From NCBI GenBank assembly GCA_019321725.1, contig CM033110.1, positions 5,821,278 to 5,885,277 of the forward strand: a stretch of DNA of 64,000 bases. The letters are read 5' to 3'. This stretch comes from Paulownia fortunei. Lineage: Eukaryota > Streptophyta > Magnoliopsida > Lamiales > Paulowniaceae. Below, in pieces: positions 1 to 12,699 of the stretch (its first letter is position 1; each line of letters begins with the position of its first letter). The position numbers and the translations under genes were made by a program. A model generated the notes under the pieces. The model had not been told where the DNA came from. It did no database searches and saw only the letters and a program-made list of their open reading frames with translations.

Positions 1-153
1 TTGAACTGCGAATTGTTTGACCTTGTGGATGGAACGGCTGGCGATTGCGACGAGGGTAGCGTTGGGGGATAAGTGTATGGCTCGAGACACTTTTCGAGCG
101 ATCTCAGCGCATCCCATGATTCCAAAACGAATTGGGTTTTCGTTTTCGGCCAT
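1..153 (-). CDS. Gfo/Idh/MocA-family oxidoreductase, N-terminal 51 codons (runs off window)
   Basis: The minus strand reads ATG at 153-151 and stays open to base 1, giving 51 residues beginning MAENENPIRFGIMGCAEIAR. The stretch GIMGCAEIARK at about residues 10-20 is the glycine-rich Rossmann loop of the Gfo/Idh/MocA family. It is followed by the second beta strand, LVAIASRS, whose end normally contacts the adenosine ribose. Plants have a small group of cytosolic members with almost this exact start (the At4g09670 type), annotated as uncharacterised oxidoreductases. The catalytic Lys region (EKP motif) would lie beyond the window, so substrate and completeness cannot be judged. The start is the first ATG upstream of the loop, at the spacing usual for the family. 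GC content and codon use differ clearly from the AT-rich flank at 154-836. Family assignment is confident; enzymatic role is unknown. Confidence 0.88.
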   Translation of the reverse strand, partial: MAENENPIRFGIMGCAEIARKVSRAIHLSPNATLVAIASRSIHKVKQFAVQ

Positions 154-836
154 TTTTCGTCTGGATTTTTCTTGTTTATACTATGGAGTGATGAAATGAA
201 GTAGATGACTTACTGCGACCTTATGGTACGTACTACTTGAATGATAAACGCATAACCATAGGATAATTTATTTTGTAGGATTGCAAAATTCTACGTGATT
301 CTTACATGGTCCACGTCTCCTTATCCAGAATTGGATGGGATCTTCGTCCTTCGATCATTGTTCTGAAACCAGTTCGGTCCGGCTGGACAGACCGGTCAAA
401 CGGCTACTGAAATGTGAAACCGCCTGGCCCGGTTAAGTCCATAATGGCAAGTAAAAATCGTTGTTCTTAAAAGCTCGATTTAAAATTAGCAGTTGAACCG
501 TGATCCTGGTTCGTGGAAAGTGGTTGACTCTTGATTACTAGTTGGCAAAAGTATATTGATATAGTGTGCCAAAAAAAAAAAGGTTTTGATAAAAAAATAA
601 AGTAAATATAGGTAAATAAATGATAAGAATTTTTTTAATAAAACTTTAATTCAATGATTGTTGAGAAAAGAGAAGAGTGATAAGACAAGGTTTTTTTAAA
701 TAGAATTAAATTGTGATTAAAAATCTACAAAAAAAAAAAAAAAAAGAGAAAAAAGAGGGAATGTCTACGAAAAGACGTGGGGAGAGAATGCGATACAGAG
801 ACAAGACCAAAACAACATACTAGATCACTTTATATA
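154..836. other. Upstream region of the oxidoreductase gene
   Basis: No gene is seen. This stretch should hold the 5' UTR and promoter of the minus-strand oxidoreductase, but I see no convincing TATA box at the right distance. The part at about 362-545 is richer in GGTCCGG- and ACCGGTC-like motifs and resembles the end of a hAT-type MITE; no second terminus or target duplication was found. Poly-A runs occur at 571-582 and 726-745. Confidence 0.4.
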
Positions 837-1580
837 AGGTTAAATGGCACTTCACCCCCTCAAATTTGATTATTTTTTCACATTACCTACATAAAGTAAA
901 TATTAAGTACTTTACTCCCTCAAATTTAATTATTTTGACACTTTACCTCTCAAAAATAAATTTTAAACACTTTACCCCCTCAACTTATACTATTATAACA
1001 CTTTACCCCCTCCCAATGTCAATTTCAAATTAATGTTTTACCATAATACTCTTCATCAGCAGCTATCATTCGTTTTTCTTCCATTTTTCCACACAAAAAT
1101 AAAAAAATGCATCGTATAATTTTTTATTTTATTATTTCTAATGGTAAAAATAAGATAAATTGTGGTACTTTTGTTTTAAATAATAGTTGTATTTTTATCA
1201 ATAGTACTGCGATCAATATTAATTACAATAAAAATATCACTATTTGTTGTATTTTTACCATTAATAATAATAAAAAAATATCACGATGCATATTTTTTAC
1301 TTTTGCATGGAAAAATAGGCAAAAAATGCATGATAACAGCTGACGAAGAACATTTTGAGGAAAATTTGATCTGAAATTGATATTAGGGGTAAATTATTAT
1401 AATAAATATAAGTTGTGAGAACAAACTGCTTAAATTTATTTATTTATTTTTATTTTTTTTGGGAGAGGGCAAAATACAAAAATAGTTAAGTTTGAGTGAA
1501 CAAAGTACTTAAAATTCACTTTTTGAAAAATAATATACCAAAATAGTTAAATTTAGGGGGTTAACTTTAATTTACTCTAG
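837..1580. mobile_element. Foldback (palindromic) DNA transposon, Mutator-like type
   Basis: The left arm starts AGGTTAAATGGCACTTCACC and carries three or four internal repeats of the type CACTTTACCCCCTCAA-TTA. The complement of the right end (1580 downwards) repeats the same pattern, with AACCCCCTAAATTTAACTA and later TTACCCCTAATATCAATTTCA. Pairing continues inward: TCATCAGCAGCTATCATTCG near 1054 is matched by TCGTCAGCTGTTATCATGCA in the complement near 1340. The whole 740 bp is therefore one imperfect palindrome centred near 1205. The end sequence is related to the elements at 16213 and 42712, which have 9-bp target duplications. No clear duplication is left here, so the boundaries are good to about 10 bp. 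No transposase is present, so it is non-autonomous. Confidence 0.7.
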
Positions 1581-1824
1581 ATATAAATATATAAACTAGT
1601 ACTTACCCCATGCTAAGGCTGGGGAAATTAGTTTATTTGTTATATTTTTTAATCTATATTTTTGTCAATCTTATAATATATTAGTTTTTAAAAGATCAAA
1701 CTAATGAATTAATAGAGTGCCTAAGCTAGTTTTATATAGATATTTTTGTTCGAAGAATTTTTGTTCAGACCAGATTCCACCACACCCAATTAACCACTTG
1801 GCAAATGAAATAGCATTTGTCTTG

Positions 1825-3176
1825 TGTTGAGTTGGTTTATACCTATAACTTGGATACCTTTAACTTAATATTTTGTTAGTCTACTAGCACTTTCTATTTC
1901 TATTTGTCTATTTTGTATGATGTTTAAAGGAAAATAAATGTGGTGAAGATGTCCAAGAAATCCAAGAAAAAGTTCAGCCAAAAACTCTAAAACAGAGGCA
2001 CTACAACTCCCAACTTTGGGCAAATTTCATATTTTGGGAACAACTCTGTGATCCGAAGCTCAATCACCTGATAATTATCTAATTAGATAGCTAAGAGATA
2101 TAAATAAAATTTTTATGTTGACCACTTAGCCCAATTCAGTCGACACCGAAGAGAAAAAATATATTAAATAGTCAACTAAGACTAAAACTTCCAAATGTGG
2201 CACATCTTAGTAATTCAGTAATGACGCTCCCTACGAATTAGCTATTGAGATGATTCAAATGGGAATGAAAAAATAACATAAGGGCTACAAATCATATGAA
2301 TACACCAGAAGCCATATCGTATGAGATGGAGGTCAAAAATTAGTTGCAAGATGTTGAACACAATAAAACAGAATAGGTTGCAAGAGAAAGGAGATTAGCA
2401 CTGCGGCTTCTGAATTAGGGGCCGTAGTTTGGTTTTGACAGGCACCATGATGCTCGATGACCCGCCAAGGCTTAACTTGAAAATTTTACCTCGAATGTTG
2501 TTTTATTTTGGCGTCGCGCCGCCGCCTGATGTCTTTTGTGTGAAAAAGGGTTTTAAATAAATTTTGGGAGAAAGGTATAAATAGAAAACTTGGGACTCTT
2601 TCAAGAAACTTGACAACTTGGAGAACATAAAAAAGAGTCTAGAGAATAAGGAGAATGATTCAAGAACTCATTGAAGACATCGAAAATCTGGTCATGGAGA
2701 AGATTTCTTGCTTTGATTCTTGATTTTTCTTCTTCGTTCTTTTCTTCCTTTTCCAACATTAGTAGAAATTGTGTATGAGATTTTCAATTGTTGTTATGAA
2801 CTAAATTTTAGTTTTTAGTGGATGTTGAATTTTATATTTTGATTTTCAAGTCATGTTATTTCAAGTTTCTTAATTTATTTGTGTTATCTTATTTGATTGA
2901 ATTCATGATATAGTCTTTAGTCTTGAATGTTTGGTGTATGAAATTCGGCACCAAGAGAGAATTTTATGCATGACCTTAGGATAACCTAACCTAGGAATTC
3001 ACAGAGTCGGGAGGCTTATAAACTTGACAACTCTTGTTTAGGTCATTTGAATAAAGTTAAGATTATTTTAATTACAGTGTTTATTTGATATCAATCCGAA
3101 TAGATATAACAATCCTTCTCATCCTACTATATTAAAACATAACACCGTATACTTGCAGTACGAATTTCAACGAATA
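1825..3176 (+). repeat. 5' LTR of gypsy element 1
   Basis: This starts TGTTGAGTTGGTTTATACC and ends about TTTCAACGAATA. It matches 6015-7717 over nearly its whole length; the block GTGGTGAAGATGTCCAAGAA at about 1941 recurs at about 6130. It is roughly 350 bp shorter than the right copy. The main missing block corresponds to about 7270-7555 of the right LTR, with the junction near 3024. Confidence 0.75.
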
Positions 3177-3289
3177 AGTTTTTGGTGTCGTTATTGAGAA
3201 TTGATTTATCTTATTTGCATTAATACTGTTACAAAGTAATCTTAGTTTTAATTCATATTTATTTTCTTTAGTTTTTGTTATTTGGCAGT

Positions 3290-4070
3290 TGAAGCGTAGG
3301 AGATGGATACTAATGGCTAATAATGGCCAATAACAAGATTTATGACTAAGATGGTAGCTGGGGCTATGTAATTAGATCCATTAGCAGCTCTTATTCTTAA
3401 GATTGCATCATTGTCCTATCAGTTTGCAGCTTTGACTATGCATGGAGCACCTCAATGTATGAAAGCTACTGCACTTGTGAGCATGCAGTATAATGGATGA
3501 GAGGTAAGTCATGAATAAGTGAACTATGTGAACAACTAGAATTACACCTACCAAGGCAATTCTTTGTCAAATCATTACTATCTTGGCTTTCCAATCATGA
3601 GATATGTCATTTGGGAACTCATGGAGTATCTTCCGACCACCTCGAAGTTTCAACAATCTATTGAGCTTTACCAATTAATCACTAGAGAAGAAGACCTCTT
3701 TAGAATATGTGCTTAGCACTTTCATAATGGAAATAAGAGCCATGTCAACAAGTATGAAGCCAGGCTTGACAAAATTGGGACTTAAATTGGATAGTTAGCA
3801 TCTATTGTGGGAGAATATATGATTAGTGTGGAAGCACAAATGAAGACTTCTCAATTTCAGATTAGATAATAAGTCATAACAATTAACGCCCAACAACAAG
3901 GAGGATAAATTCCAAGTGACACCAAAGTCAATCCCAAGGAGCATTATGAGATGATTACTCCTAGGAGTGGGATAGTGACTAATGACCCAAAGTTAAAGGA
4001 AGTTCAACCTACTTTACCTCAATCACAATAGTCCATATATGATCACCTAGTGGAGGTGTTGCAAATTCAT
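3290..4070 (+). pseudogene. Decayed gypsy gag region of element 1
   Basis: Scraps of Athila/Tat-type gag are readable in shifting frames. A stretch near 3560-3660 reads NHYYLGFPIMRYVIWELMEY. The stretch near 3770-3870 reads ARLDKIGT, a stop, IG, a stop, LASIVGEYM, resembling the family's coiled segment ending IGQLA. The stretch at 3905-3970 reads PSDTKVNPKEHYEMITPRSG, close to the family's PSxTEVNPxEHCKAITLRSG. In that last motif Cys is replaced by Tyr. Many stops and frameshifts separate these pieces, so no product is expected. The protein would have been the structural nucleocapsid precursor. Confidence 0.55.
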
Positions 4071-6014
4071 ATTTCTACTACAAATTTAAGGAGCCCATAG
4101 ACTATTTAGATTGTGCTTGCTTGTGTAAAGACTCCAAAGCTCCAAATGTACATCCATTAATGATGCACATATGCTTTTGTTGGAAGGTTCATCCAAGTCC
4201 TTATTGAGAATATGTCAGTGGAGTTTTTAAGGAAGTGAGTTGTAAATGTAGGAGGCTAGCAGCTATTGAAGGAAAATGTGTACAACATCCCCACTAGAGC
4301 CCTGACGTGACGAGATTTCCACATTCAGGCTGAAGACTATAAACATAACATTTCTTGAGAGGCAACCCATACCATTTACTTGCTTTCTTTTAGTTATGAA
4401 AAAAACTCATTGCATTTATTTTTATATCTATTTTATGATTTTGATTGGGTTTTCTTTTCTTTTTTTTTGTAGGATGAAATTTGAAGGCTGGAACACAACA
4501 CTCAAAGCAAAATGACGCTTATAGCCTTCCCAAGATGCAACATATTTTCAAGGAAGTCCTTTGTTTATATTATTTTATTTTACATTGAGGACAATGTAGA
4601 ATTTAAGTTAAGGGCAAGTACTTTCAATTTTTTAATTGACTTTCACTTTTCATAGGATTTTTTTTTTATGCTTATTGTTGCATAGGATTTACTTATTTTG
4701 TTTTTTTCTACTAGTGTTGAATCATTATTAACCAATGATAAAAATATGATTGCTTGAATGATGGCTTATTGGAATAGGTAAATACTATTTTTGCCTAAGT
4801 ATTTAACATGTGTGTTTATTTTTTGAACTTTGTGATTCTTGTCATATTTGAGCACTAGCCATTTGTTGAATTGATTTTGTCTACTTAGAGAAGGTTTATA
4901 CGAATTATTTATTTTCAGGATGATCCCACCAAGCTCCAAAACTTGTTTGATCACTAGTTGAGGCAAAATTCTAGATGACATGTCATTAGGAAGATGATTT
5001 AAGTTATTTTTGGACCCTTTGAGCCTTTCAAGCCACCCCGTATATCAAATTTTATCCCTAGTGTCCCACTTTGAGCTTGATGAAGCCTTTTTTTTTTTAC
5101 ATCCCATACACTTTGATTTGAGCCTCAATACTTATTCCATGATTACCCTTCACTCAAAACATGATCATTTGAGAGAATTTCTTGAATTATGAGCACAATT
5201 GAAGAAAAATGGTGAAGTTTAGAAAGAATAGTATGAGTTTGTGCATAGACCTCAACAACAAAAAAAGAAAAGAATATACCCCTTGTGCATATCGAAGAAT
5301 TAAAGTTTGAGGGTATAATATTTATGAAAGAAAGGAGAAAATCTACAAGAAAAAAAGAAAGAAAAAAGATAGATAGAGAGGGAGAGAGAGAGAGAGAGAG
5401 AGACATGAAACAATTGAGAAAAAAATAGATATTAAAAGAAAAGTTCAAGATAAAATAAATGTCAAGGAGGGCATTGATGGGATACTTTTAAGAAGTTGGT
5501 TCTTTAGTCATGGTTCTAGATGATTATGTATTTTTGGGTGATTTTGAACTATATTTTCCCATATTTTCCTTCCATTACCCAAGCCACATATTATAAACTT
5601 TGAAAGTCCTTTTCATCTTTGATGCTATAATTCATCTACATTAATAGAGATTAATGCGAAAGACAAGCTTATGGAGTTTAGGGAATTCGCAATTCTTAAT
5701 CAAGAGTTGATCATTTAGAAAGCATATGACCTTATAAACTTATCAAAATGATGAATTTAATTTGATAAATTGGTTATTCACATACACACAATGTCATAGA
5801 GTTTAGTTGAAACTTGCATACATTTTGACATTATGGGCTCTGACTAGGTTTTGAAGTTCCTTTATTGCTATAAATTTTACAATCTTTAAGACATGATGAT
5901 GATTTGATGCTAGTTAATACTCATTATTGTGTTGGAGTCGTTTGGTTTCATCTAGTATAGTTTGTTTTTTTTGTTTTTCTTAAGGACAACCAAACTCTCA
6001 AGTTTTGGGGTATT
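4071..6014 (+). other. Non-coding 3' internal region of gypsy element 1
   Basis: No pol domain is visible. A sentence common just upstream of the 3' LTR in many plant gypsy elements is present at about 4580-4620 (ACATTGAGGACAATGTAGAA, then AAGTTAAGGGCAAG). A (GA)n microsatellite lies at about 5376-5403. The rest is AT-rich and unassigned. Confidence 0.5.
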
Positions 6015-7717
6015 TGTCAAGTTGGTTTTATATCTATAATTCAAATACTTTTAACTTAATATTTTATTGGTCTTAAAGAATTTTTTTTATTTTTATATAT
6101 TTTGTAAAAAATTACATAAAAATGAAAGTGGTGAAGATGTCCAAGAAATCCAAGAAAAAAGCTCAGCCAAAAACTCTTAAATAGAGATGCCTCAGTTCCA
6201 ACTTTAGGCAAGTTTAGTATTTTGGGAATACCTCTGTACTCTGAAGCTCAATCAACTTGATATTTGCCTAATTAGAAAGCTAAGAGATATTGATACAACT
6301 TTCATATTGACCACTCAGCACAGTTCAATCGACATCAAAGAGAAAAATTATATTAAAAAGTCATCCATTGACTAAAACTTCAAGAAGTGGCACATCATAG
6401 TATTTCAGGCATAGCTCTCCCCACAAATTGGGTATTGAGATGATTCAAACAGGAATGAAAAGCCAACATACTCGAACTACAATTAATATGAGATAACAGA
6501 AGCTAATTTATTTGAAACAGAGGTCAAAAATCAGTTGAAAGATACTAGACATAACAAAACATAATAGGTTGTAAGAAAAAAGAGACTGGCATCATGGTGC
6601 TTGAATTAGGGGCTGCAACTCAGGTACTAAAAATCGGCCCATAGCTTGGTTTTGACAAACGCCATGGCGCCCAATGATCGAGCCATGGCTTGACTTGAAG
6701 ATTTTACCTCGAATGTTGTTTTGTTTTGGCACCATGGAGCAGCATAACGTCTTCTGTGCAAAAAAATAAAAAAAGGTTTTAAAATATGATTTTTGGGGGA
6801 AAGATATATATAGAAAACTTGGGACTCTTTCAAGGAACTTGGTAATTTGGGGAACACAAAAAGAGGCTAGAGAATAAGGAGAAGGATTTAAGAACTCATT
6901 GAAGACATCAAATATTTGGGCACAGAGAAGATTTCTTACTTTGAATCTTGATTTTTCTTCTTCATTCTTTTCTTCCTTGTCCAACATGAGTAGAAACTTA
7001 TCTATGAGTTTTTCAATTTTTATTATGAACTCCTAGTTTCTAGGAGATGATGAAACCTATTTTGGATCCTATGTTTTGATTTTTAAGTATATACTATTTC
7101 AAATTTCTCAAAATTTATTTGTGTTGTCTCGTTCTGATTGAATTCATAATTAATTGGCCCTTAGTCTTGAATGTTTAGTGTATGAAATTCGACACTTGAG
7201 AGAGAAATTTTTTTGCATGATCATAGGATAACACAATTTAGGAATTCATAAAGTTGAGAGACTTATGAACTCTTTGAAGTCTTATTGAAGAATTTATTGA
7301 GATTTGATAGAATTTTAGTTTTTGATTTTTATAGAGATATTAAAATTTGAATTAAAATTCATAATCACTTGACACTCAAGAGAGGGAGTTGATTACTTTA
7401 GGAATTCTTGACTTGGCTTAAAATTAATAAATTGGATTGGTAAACAAAGGCGAAAACTAGGTTAATCATACCTTTAGAATTGCTTGATTATTAAGTGTTC
7501 AATAAATTAGCCAAGTAAACTTTTCTAGTACAGTTGTGTGGTTCTTTAGTTTTATTAATTACAACTCTTGTTTAGGTCATCTGAATAAAGTTAAGATTAT
7601 TCTAATAATAATACTTAGTGTTTATTTGATATTAATCCCTATGGATACGACAACTCTTCTCATCCTACTATATCAAAACTTGACACCATATACTTGCGAT
7701 AGGAATTTCAATGAACA
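6015..7717 (+). repeat. 3' LTR of gypsy element 1
   Basis: This starts TGTCAAGTTGGTTTTATATC and ends TTTCAATGAACA, about 1.7 kb. It is homologous to 1825-3176 but keeps a block near 7270-7555 that the left copy lacks. Divergence between the LTRs is clearly high by eye (many substitutions and indels), so the insertion is old. Confidence 0.75.
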
Positions 7718-8380
7718 CCCTGTGATTTGTTTGTCTCATGAGATGCATACCAACACATGTAAATTGTAATTCACTCATTATGTAATTGAAATTGGTGCGA
7801 TCAAATCCATTTCGGGATAAAATTCATTTTTTCATGTTTAAATCAGTAAAATTTATCAAAACATTTCAAAAAATTATTTTAAATGGAATAATAAATAATA
7901 GGAGTAATATCTATTTAGCTTAAAAGATTAAGTATTTAGGCTACGATTGGATGTGATGCCATAAAATAATATTAGGAGAAAATTTGAGAAAAAATAAGTT
8001 TACAAAAAAAAATGATTATGGCTATGTGTTTGGATAGGTTGTTTTTAAGATGAAAATATAATGATAAACTATTAAATAGTTAACTAAATAAATGCATTTC
8101 ATTATGTGAAAATAGACAATTCATACTCCAAGGAATATGTAATATACTCTGACAGAAGCATATTTATAGTCACTGAAATGCTATTATACTCACAAATTAA
8201 CTATATTTGTAATAAGGCAAGCAGAAATAGGGGTATATACTCATAGAAACTTCAACATCTTTAAAAAGAACAAATATGCATGCAATTTCCTATGTAGTGG
8301 ACATCATAAAAACTTTCATAAGGAGATAAAAACAGTAACAAGTGAAAAAAATTAGTACACTTTAGCCATAAACATAACCT
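7718..8380. other. AT-rich intergenic spacer
   Basis: This lies between two retrotransposons. I see no open frame, repeat pair or regulatory motif I would defend. It ends with the GTAAT copy of the next element's target duplication at 8381-8385. Confidence 0.5.
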
Positions 8381-8385
8381 GTAAT

Positions 8386-9090
8386 TGTTAGGAAAAAAAA
8401 ATACTTAACGGAATTATTATCAGAAACATATTTGATATAATTTGAGTTGTGAACACACTTTTTTTAAAGTGATAATTGCCCCACTATAATTTGCTAACCG
8501 ATTGAATGACAATTCACTTCTCGAATACAACAAGTTACTCGAAGTTTGCAAATAACAATTTCACAGACTTCCCTTAAGAACTGAAAAGAAAAAACATTTG
8601 AAGATATGTGAATATTTGAAGATGAAAAGTTCTTAATGGATTCTGATTTTTGCCTTGACTATTTATAAATAATTTACATCATTTCCTGAATCAGTGTGAT
8701 GTTTGAATCACAAGTTATTTCCAAACATTGCAATGTTCTAAAATAAACTGATAACTATTCAAAACTCTTCAAAAAATTCCTAGAGTTACAATCTTTCAAT
8801 TTTATTAGGAAATTTAAATTATTTCAATTAATTTAAAAAAAAATTAATCTCAAAAAGAAAATAAATAGTAAAGTATTATTTATTTCCTTGAACACACGTG
8901 GTATGTGCCACGTGTCAAGTGTATTTATATTAAATATAAATATACATAAAATTCATTCCCTCCACGTTTCCCTTCAATTTCTATTTTATACTTATAGAAC
9001 CACATTTCTTTATAAAGAGTACTAAATTCATTTCTTTTGTCAATGTGGGACAAGAGACATGTCTTTCTATGTTGCAAGCTACTTCCAATA
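8386..9090 (-). repeat. 3' LTR of copia A
   Basis: This is 705 bp. Shared blocks with 13546-14242 include AAGTTCTTAATGGATT, CATTTCCTGAATCA and ATTCAAAACTCTTCA. Its final base pair is TA where the other LTR keeps CA. Confidence 0.9.
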
Positions 9091-9599
9091 ATCCTCCACT
9101 TAGCTTGTAATATGATATTTTCATATAATTTTACTATGTTCATGCATAATAGAAAGTGTCTTTCAAATTAAACTTTTTGTTAGTGCAAATAAATCAAAGT
9201 TCAAACAAAATCAAAGGTGGCCATAGCTTAAACCAAGATTTCATGTGTTTCAACTGGATATATTGCACACATGAATATATATTTTTCTAATCAGTTCACT
9301 TGAAACTTAAGCACATTCATAGTCTTGCGCTCTATCCTAGAATCATGAACCCTTATAAAAGCAATTCCAAACTTTTATTAGAAGCAACACCACTTCTTTT
9401 GTTCACATAGGTGAAGTCTCTCCATATCTATCTAGATATCAAGTTTACTTCATTTAGAGTACATAACTCATTCTCCTTTTATTCAACACTTAGATAAATT
9501 AATACTTCAAGTGTTACTCTAATCACTTATCAGTAGCTTGTTGTTACCCTTTAAACCTTTTAACTAGTAGTACTGCTAGGAAAAAATGGTAGGATTCTC

Positions 9600-12500
9600 A
9601 CTACTGGTGATTATTTTATAAGAAGTGTCTTAATCCCATTCCTTTTGTGGTACTAATGAGAACATCTCTATTAAGCACTTTTGTGAATGGATCAGCTAAA
9701 TTCTTTTGTGATCTAACAAAAATTATAGCAATAGTGCCTTCTATGATTAGTCCTCATACATATGTGTGTCTTAAGCCAATATGTCTAGAATTTTCATTAT
9801 ACATTTTACTAAGAGCTCTAGACTAGCTCATTATCATAGTGCAAATAAATGGCTGGCATTGGTTGTGGCTATAACTTTATATCTAATAACAAAATTTTTA
9901 GCCATCCAGCCTCTTTGCCGGCAGCTGCTAATGCAACAAACTCAGCCTCCATGGTGGAATAAGTAATGCATGTTTATTTCTTAGAAGCCTATGATACTGC
10001 TCCCCCACCAAGAGTAAAAATCCATCTAGTGGAAAATTTATTATTATTCACACTAGTTATCCAACTAGTATCAGAATAACCTTCTAATACCGTAGGAAAC
10101 TGACTATAAAACAGTCCTAGATTTTGTGTGCTCTTAAGATATCCAAATATCCTTGTAATTCCTTTCTAATATTCAGAATTAGGATTGTGAGTAAACCTGG
10201 AAAGCACATACTACATATGCAATATCTGGCCTAGGGCAATACATATCATACATTAAACTTCCAATTGCACTAGCATACTCAAGTTGAGCTACTGTTGTTC
10301 CTTCATTATTTGTCCATTTAATGAAGCATCATACGGGGTTCTAGATTCTTTAATTTCAAATGGTTGAACTTGTCTATAATTTTCTTAATGTAATGAGATT
10401 GGCTTAAAGCATAACCCCCACTATGTTTTTTTAACTTTGATACCTTAAATGGTATATACTTCACCAAAATCTTTTATTTTAAATTGCGAGGATAAGTACT
10501 TTTTGGTTTTATCTATTCTATGCATTAGTGCTAATGATAAGCATGCCATCAATATATAAGCAAACAATAATACCATATTCATCGCTAAACTTTGAATAAA
10601 TGCATTTATCTGCACTATTATGCCCAAAATCAAAAGATAAAATCACATGATCAAATTTTTCATGCCATTATTTTGGAGCTTGTTTTAAGCCATATAAAGA
10701 CTTAAGCAATTTGCATACTTTCTCTCAATACTAGACAAAACAAAACCTTGTAGTTGTTTCCATGTATACCTCTTCATCTAAAACTCTATTTAAAAATGCA
10801 ATTTTTACATCCATTTGATGAACATACATTTATATATGGATGTTAATGCAAGCAACACCCTAATAGACGTTATGCAAGCTACAAGTGCATAAGTATCAAA
10901 ATAATCTATACCCTTTTTTTGCCTAAATCCTTTGAAAACTAATCTAGCCTTAAAAGTGTGTATAGACCCATATGTATTATATTTTCTTTTAAACACCCAT
11001 TTACATCCTATAGGTTTGGAGGCAAGAGGTAAATCCATTAGAACCTATGTGTTATTGGATAACAATGAGTCCATATCATTATTAATTGTCTTCTTGAAGA
11101 ATGCAACATCTTTTGAAGACATTGCTTCACTAAAAACCTTAGGATCATGTTATATATTAAATAGAACAGTTATTTTATTGAGCATAACTTCTCCATTTGC
11201 TTCAACAAGATAATACACAAATTCGGGATCTATTTTCTTTTCAATTCTTCCACTTTGGCTTCTTCTTAAATCCCTAGGAGCATGACTTGATTTTCTTTTA
11301 TTTCCAAGAGTATAAATAGAATCCAGACTTTCAAGTGGTTCAGTAGATTGTGCAGATTTTTCTCCAATGAACTTATTTTAAAAAAATTCAACGTCTCTTG
11401 ACTCAACAATAACATTTGAATCTAAGTCGAATAACGTATAAGCTTTTGAACTTTTTGCATAAGCTACAGGCACACTTCTCAAAACTCTAAGTCCTGATTT
11501 TGTTCTCTTTGGTTCATTTACTCTATCAAAGGCCAAACATCCCAAACTCAAAGATAACTTAGATTTGATTTTCTATTTTTTCATAATTCATATGGAGATA
11601 TTTTTAATTTCTTTGAGAATATTTTGTTATGCACATGGCAAGCTGTTAGCAAAGCTTCACTCCACAAATTTTTTGGCAAATTTGAATTCAGTAGCATTTC
11701 ATTAGTCATGTCCACTAATGTCTTATTTTTTCTTTCTGTCAATCCATTTTGTTGTGGAGTATGTGGTGGTGTATAATCCTATTTTCTTCACAAAATAAAA
11801 AAAATCATTTGAAAAATAACTCTCTCTCTCTCGATCATTCGGAGAATTTTAATTTTCCTTTCTAATTAATTTTCAACAACTTTGTAGGACTTAAACTTAT
11901 CAAAAACTTCATCTTTATTTTTAAGAGGTTACACATATGTAAAACGAGAATGATCGTCTATAAAAGTAATAAAATATCTATTCCTCCACAAATTAAGATG
12001 CCATTTAATTCACACATGTCATAATGAATAAACTCTAATAATTCAAAATTTCTATCTACTTTTGGAAATGGTTTCTGACATATTTTAGAATAAATGCATA
12101 TTTCAGACCTTGTGTTATCTTCTTTATCATATGAAATTAAACCCTGTTTAGACATAAAATTTAACTAACGAAAATTTACATGACCTAATCCATGATGCAA
12201 TAATCAAATAGAAGATAACTCAACAAAGTAAGCAGAAATATTCATTTTATTCATAATATTTGCATCAATACAAAGTTTGAACATTCCATCACAGTAATAG
12301 CCTTTTCCAACAAACACCCCATTCTTAGTTACAATTAACTTGTCTGATTCTATAATAACCTTCAAGCCTTTTTTGCATAAGAAAGAAGCCAACACCAAAT
12401 TCGTGTGAATTGCTGGAACATGTAGAACAATGATCAACAATAACTTCTTTCCAGATGTAAATTATGTTTCAATATTTTCTTTGCCGAGAACCACTATTGT

Positions 12501-12660
12501 ATTAGCATTTCCCATTAGCACTTGTTGTCCTTTTGCAGCATTGTCATAATTTTTGAAACAGTTCTTGTCATTACAAACATGAACGGTGGCACCAAAATCA
12601 TACCACCAATCATTTGACTTAACTGTTGCAGTCATGTTTAGTTAAGTGACTAAACTGATG
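9600..12660 (-). pseudogene. Decayed copia A pol: protease, integrase, reverse transcriptase, RNase H
   Basis: On the minus strand, starting from the right, these can be read: a protease motif near 12590-12560 (WWYDFGATVHVC, where D-S-G-A is usual; Ser is replaced by Phe); the pre-integrase segment at 12440-12204; integrase at 12155-11958 (KICQKPFPKVDRNFELLEFIHYD); the reverse transcriptase start at 11038-10805 (KPIGCKWVFKRKYNTYGSI then FKARLVFKGFRQKKGIDYF); the polymerase centre at 10556-10545, reading Y-I-D-G instead of Y-V-D-D; and RNase H near 10020-9900 (STMEAEFVALAAAGKEAGW). Many stops and frameshifts separate them. Loss of the second catalytic Asp and the in-frame stops mean no active polymerase. 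In intact relatives this polyprotein matures, copies and inserts the element. Confidence 0.85.
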
Positions 12661-12699
12661 TGCCAATTTGAAACCATAGCAACAATCTCATCAATATTT

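Larger units (their letters stand above)
1825..7717 (+). mobile_element. Degenerate Ty3/gypsy LTR retrotransposon (element 1), no pol
   Basis: Two long direct repeats (1825-3176 and 6015-7717) flank 2.8 kb of decayed internal sequence. Directly after the left repeat, TTTTTGGTGTCGTTATTGAG at 3179-3198 is a worn version of the TGGCGCCGTTGCCGGGG primer-binding site of Athila/Tat-type gypsy elements. Directly before the right repeat, AAGTTTTGGGGTATT is a purine-rich tract. Orientation is therefore plus. The internal part keeps scraps of gag but nothing like reverse transcriptase, RNase H or integrase, so it has a large internal deletion or was always non-autonomous. Flanking bases TCTTG (1820-1824) and CCCTG (7718-7722) agree at three of five positions and may be a decayed target duplication. 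Confidence 0.75.

Noticed and set aside
17..199. Plus-strand 60-codon open frame at the left edge
   Set aside because: It is the antisense shadow of the clear minus-strand Gfo/Idh/MocA start.
1107..1343. 78-codon frame in the first foldback element
   Set aside because: It spans the palindrome centre, is extremely Asn/Ile-rich from AT bias and has no transposase motif.
5143..5448. Minus-strand frame rich in Ser-Leu repeats
   Set aside because: It translates a (GA)n microsatellite and A-rich sequence inside a dead retrotransposon.
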